Source: Methanobacteriota archaeon
GTDB lineage: Archaea > Thermoplasmatota > Poseidoniia > Poseidoniales > Thalassarchaeaceae
Length of the DNA: 7,181 bases
Assembly: GCA_002714745.1 (NCBI GenBank)
Contig: PAYF01000001.1
Coordinates: forward strand, 38,099 to 45,279
Reading direction: 5' to 3'
Below are positions 6,222-7,181 of the stretch, in pieces. The position numbers were made by a program, and so were the translations under genes. Numbering within the stretch: position 1 is the first letter of the stretch; each line of letters starts with the position of its first letter. Below the pieces are notes generated by a model, which saw only the letters and a program-made list of their open reading frames with translations, was not told where the DNA came from and searched no databases.

Positions 6222-6244
6222 GGCTGACCCGATGTGTGGGTACT

Positions 6245-6445
6245 GTGAGAATACAGGTCGAGCATGATGGTAATTCTCTTTCTTTAGAGTCCGAGGTACC
6301 AATCAGCATCTCCGAGATCCTAGAGAGGATGTCTATCCCTGCCTCAACCGTTCTAGCAGTTCATGAGGACACGATTGTACCTCACACTTCTGTTATCGAA
6401 TCTGACATCAACCTCGAGCTAATTGTGGTCTCGTCAGGCGGATAG
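6245..6445 (+). CDS. Ubiquitin-like sulfur carrier / small archaeal modifier (MoaD/ThiS/SAMP family)
   Basis: A 66-residue beta-grasp protein ending in SSGG. The layout fits the family: strand MRIQVEHDGNSLSLES, helix ISISEILERMSI (20-31), then TVLAVHEDTIVPHTSVIESD and the last strand LELIVV before the diglycine tail. In this family the C-terminal Gly is adenylated by an E1-like enzyme (UbaA/MoeB/ThiF) and then carries sulfur for tRNA thiolation or cofactor synthesis, or is joined to target lysines. No E1 gene is in the window. The sequence has no lysine and no cysteine. I chose GTG 6245 because it gives the normal first strand, the length of known SAMP2 proteins, and the right distance from a TATA-like run; GTG 6236 would add three residues. 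The frame continues back to 6104, but that part is antisense to tRNA-Ser. Four bases separate its stop from the PAC2 stop. Confidence 0.85.
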   Translation: MRIQVEHDGNSLSLESEVPISISEILERMSIPASTVLAVHEDTIVPHTSVIESDINLELIVVSSGG

Positions 6446-6449
6446 CCGA

Positions 6450-7181
6450 CTAGACGTAGAAGTCACCCGACTCAACATCAGTCATAGCCAGAGTTTCCTC
6501 TAAGTCTCCTCCGGCATTCATCTCACCCAGAATCCTTGCAGCAGTTTTCTCTGTTGAATCCAGACTCAGCTCAAGTGGCAAATCGAACGCTGCTTCTATC
6601 CAAGCTGCCAATCTGTCAGCAGCAACGACATCGGCACTCGCGCCCATAGTCTCGGCAACCAGTCCAATGGTGCTTACCGAATGCAGTGTGGAGAGTGAGA
6701 TTAGTAGTCCTGCGATTCCAATCATCCCTGCCTCAGGATGTTCCCTGGTTACTGGTATGTCATCCGCTTCAAGCCGCTTTCTTACATCACGGTCTGCGCA
6801 TATAACGTGAATTTGCTTATCTTCTGCTCCAGCTGCCAGACCTGCGAGCACCAGCAACTGAGGAGTATCCGACTCCGAGGCGAGCTCAAGTATCGCCTCC
6901 GAGATTTCATGCTGACCTGCTGCGGTCATCGGCTGTAAATTGCCGCCTACCACAATGACCGTCCTGCCGTCGGGCAGTAAAACGGAATCTATGCGGATTC
7001 TAGGGGGGGCCAACAAGGAATCACTATCCAATGTTGAATGAGGAGGGAAGTCGGGATGTAGAATCCATGCAAGAGTGCGAGAGGGATGCTTCTCAACTAA
7101 TGAGTCGACGACTAGTTTGCCAACATTCCCCACGCCCGGAACCGCTTCCAGCATTGATGCATGCTCTGGCAGACTGTCTCC
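6450..7181 (-). CDS. PAC2-family proteasome assembly/activator-like protein (PbaB-like), N-terminus cut by window edge
   Basis: 243 residues are visible and the frame is still open at the right edge. An ATG at 7154 exists, but nine more codons continue upstream, and PAC2 proteins usually have about 15 or more residues before the glycine motif, so the true start is probably outside. Family marks are PGVGNVGKLVVDSLVE near the start, HPDFPPHSTL, IVVGGNLQP, a helix ISEAILELA, and GMIGIAGLLISLS with LVAETMGASAD in the second half. PAC2 proteins help assemble the 20S proteasome core in eukaryotes; archaeal PbaB binds the core and opens it. The C-terminus is GDFYV: hydrophobic-Tyr-any (HbYX), the tail by which activators dock into alpha-ring pockets. 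That tail favours a PbaB-like activator over the other PAC2 paralogues of archaea. The gene is convergent with the ubiquitin-like gene, 4 bases between stops. Confidence 0.88.
   Translation of the reverse strand, partial: GDSLPEHASMLEAVPGVGNVGKLVVDSLVEKHPSRTLAWILHPDFPPHSTLDSDSLLAPPRIRIDSVLLPDGRTVIVVGGNLQPMTAAGQHEISEAILELASESDTPQLLVLAGLAAGAEDKQIHVICADRDVRKRLEADDIPVTREHPEAGMIGIAGLLISLSTLHSVSTIGLVAETMGASADVVAADRLAAWIEAAFDLPLELSLDSTEKTAARILGEMNAGGDLEETLAMTDVESGDFYV

Noticed and set aside
6104..6244. N-terminal extension of the ubiquitin-like reading frame, beginning MAPREGFEPPRP
   Set aside because: This is the well-known false peptide read from the antisense strand of a tRNA gene; 6105-6190 is tRNA-Ser. 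The real beta-grasp strand starts at 6245.
6232..6267. 11-codon frame with a CxxC motif, ATG 6232 to TGA 6267
   Set aside because: Too short, overlaps the start of the modifier gene in another frame, and has no supporting signal.

Overview
The window looks archaeal, most likely a Thermoplasmatota-type marine archaeon such as the Poseidoniales (Marine Group II). That placement is an inference from gene content. The supporting evidence is a COG2108-type radical SAM protein, a PAC2-family proteasome-associated protein ending in an HbYX tail, a 66-residue MoaD/ThiS/SAMP-like ubiquitin fold ending in Gly-Gly, a PdxT of the DXP-independent vitamin B6 route, and acidic proteins in very compact DNA of moderate GC. 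Both tRNA genes encode their CCA ends. No mobile element, CRISPR array, rRNA or long non-coding stretch is visible; no gap exceeds about 100 bases.

Layout from the left. A minus-strand membrane-anchored thioredoxin-fold protein (CANC motif) runs off the left edge. A 99-base gap follows, then tRNA-Val(CAC) on the plus strand. A minus-strand pair, serC then deoC, ends 2 bases from that tRNA. Divergent from serC across 78 bases is a plus-strand pair, pdxT and a radical SAM gene, which overlap by ATGA. Next on the plus strand is a 613-residue fusion of a Cas4/RecB/Dna2-like PD-(D/E)XK nuclease with two OB folds. A convergent minus-strand tRNA-Ser(CGA) follows. A plus-strand ubiquitin-like gene starts just beyond that tRNA, and a convergent minus-strand PAC2 gene runs off the right edge.

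How the genes may work together. serC encodes a PLP enzyme and pdxT supplies ammonia for PLP synthesis, so the divergent block has a B6/serine theme; deoC adds deoxyribose-phosphate breakdown to glyceraldehyde 3-phosphate. The nuclease-OB fusion looks like a single-stranded DNA processing enzyme. The ubiquitin-like protein and the HbYX-tailed PAC2 protein are convergent neighbours, which suggests, without proving, a link between protein tagging or sulfur transfer and proteasome activation.

Expression signals follow a pattern. Genes that begin a transcription unit generally lack a Shine-Dalgarno sequence, and four of the five with a visible start have an AT-rich element centred about 26-27 bases before the start codon, as expected for leaderless archaeal mRNAs. 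Genes inside operons (deoC, radical SAM) have GGTGAG or GGAGGT exactly 6 bases before ATG.
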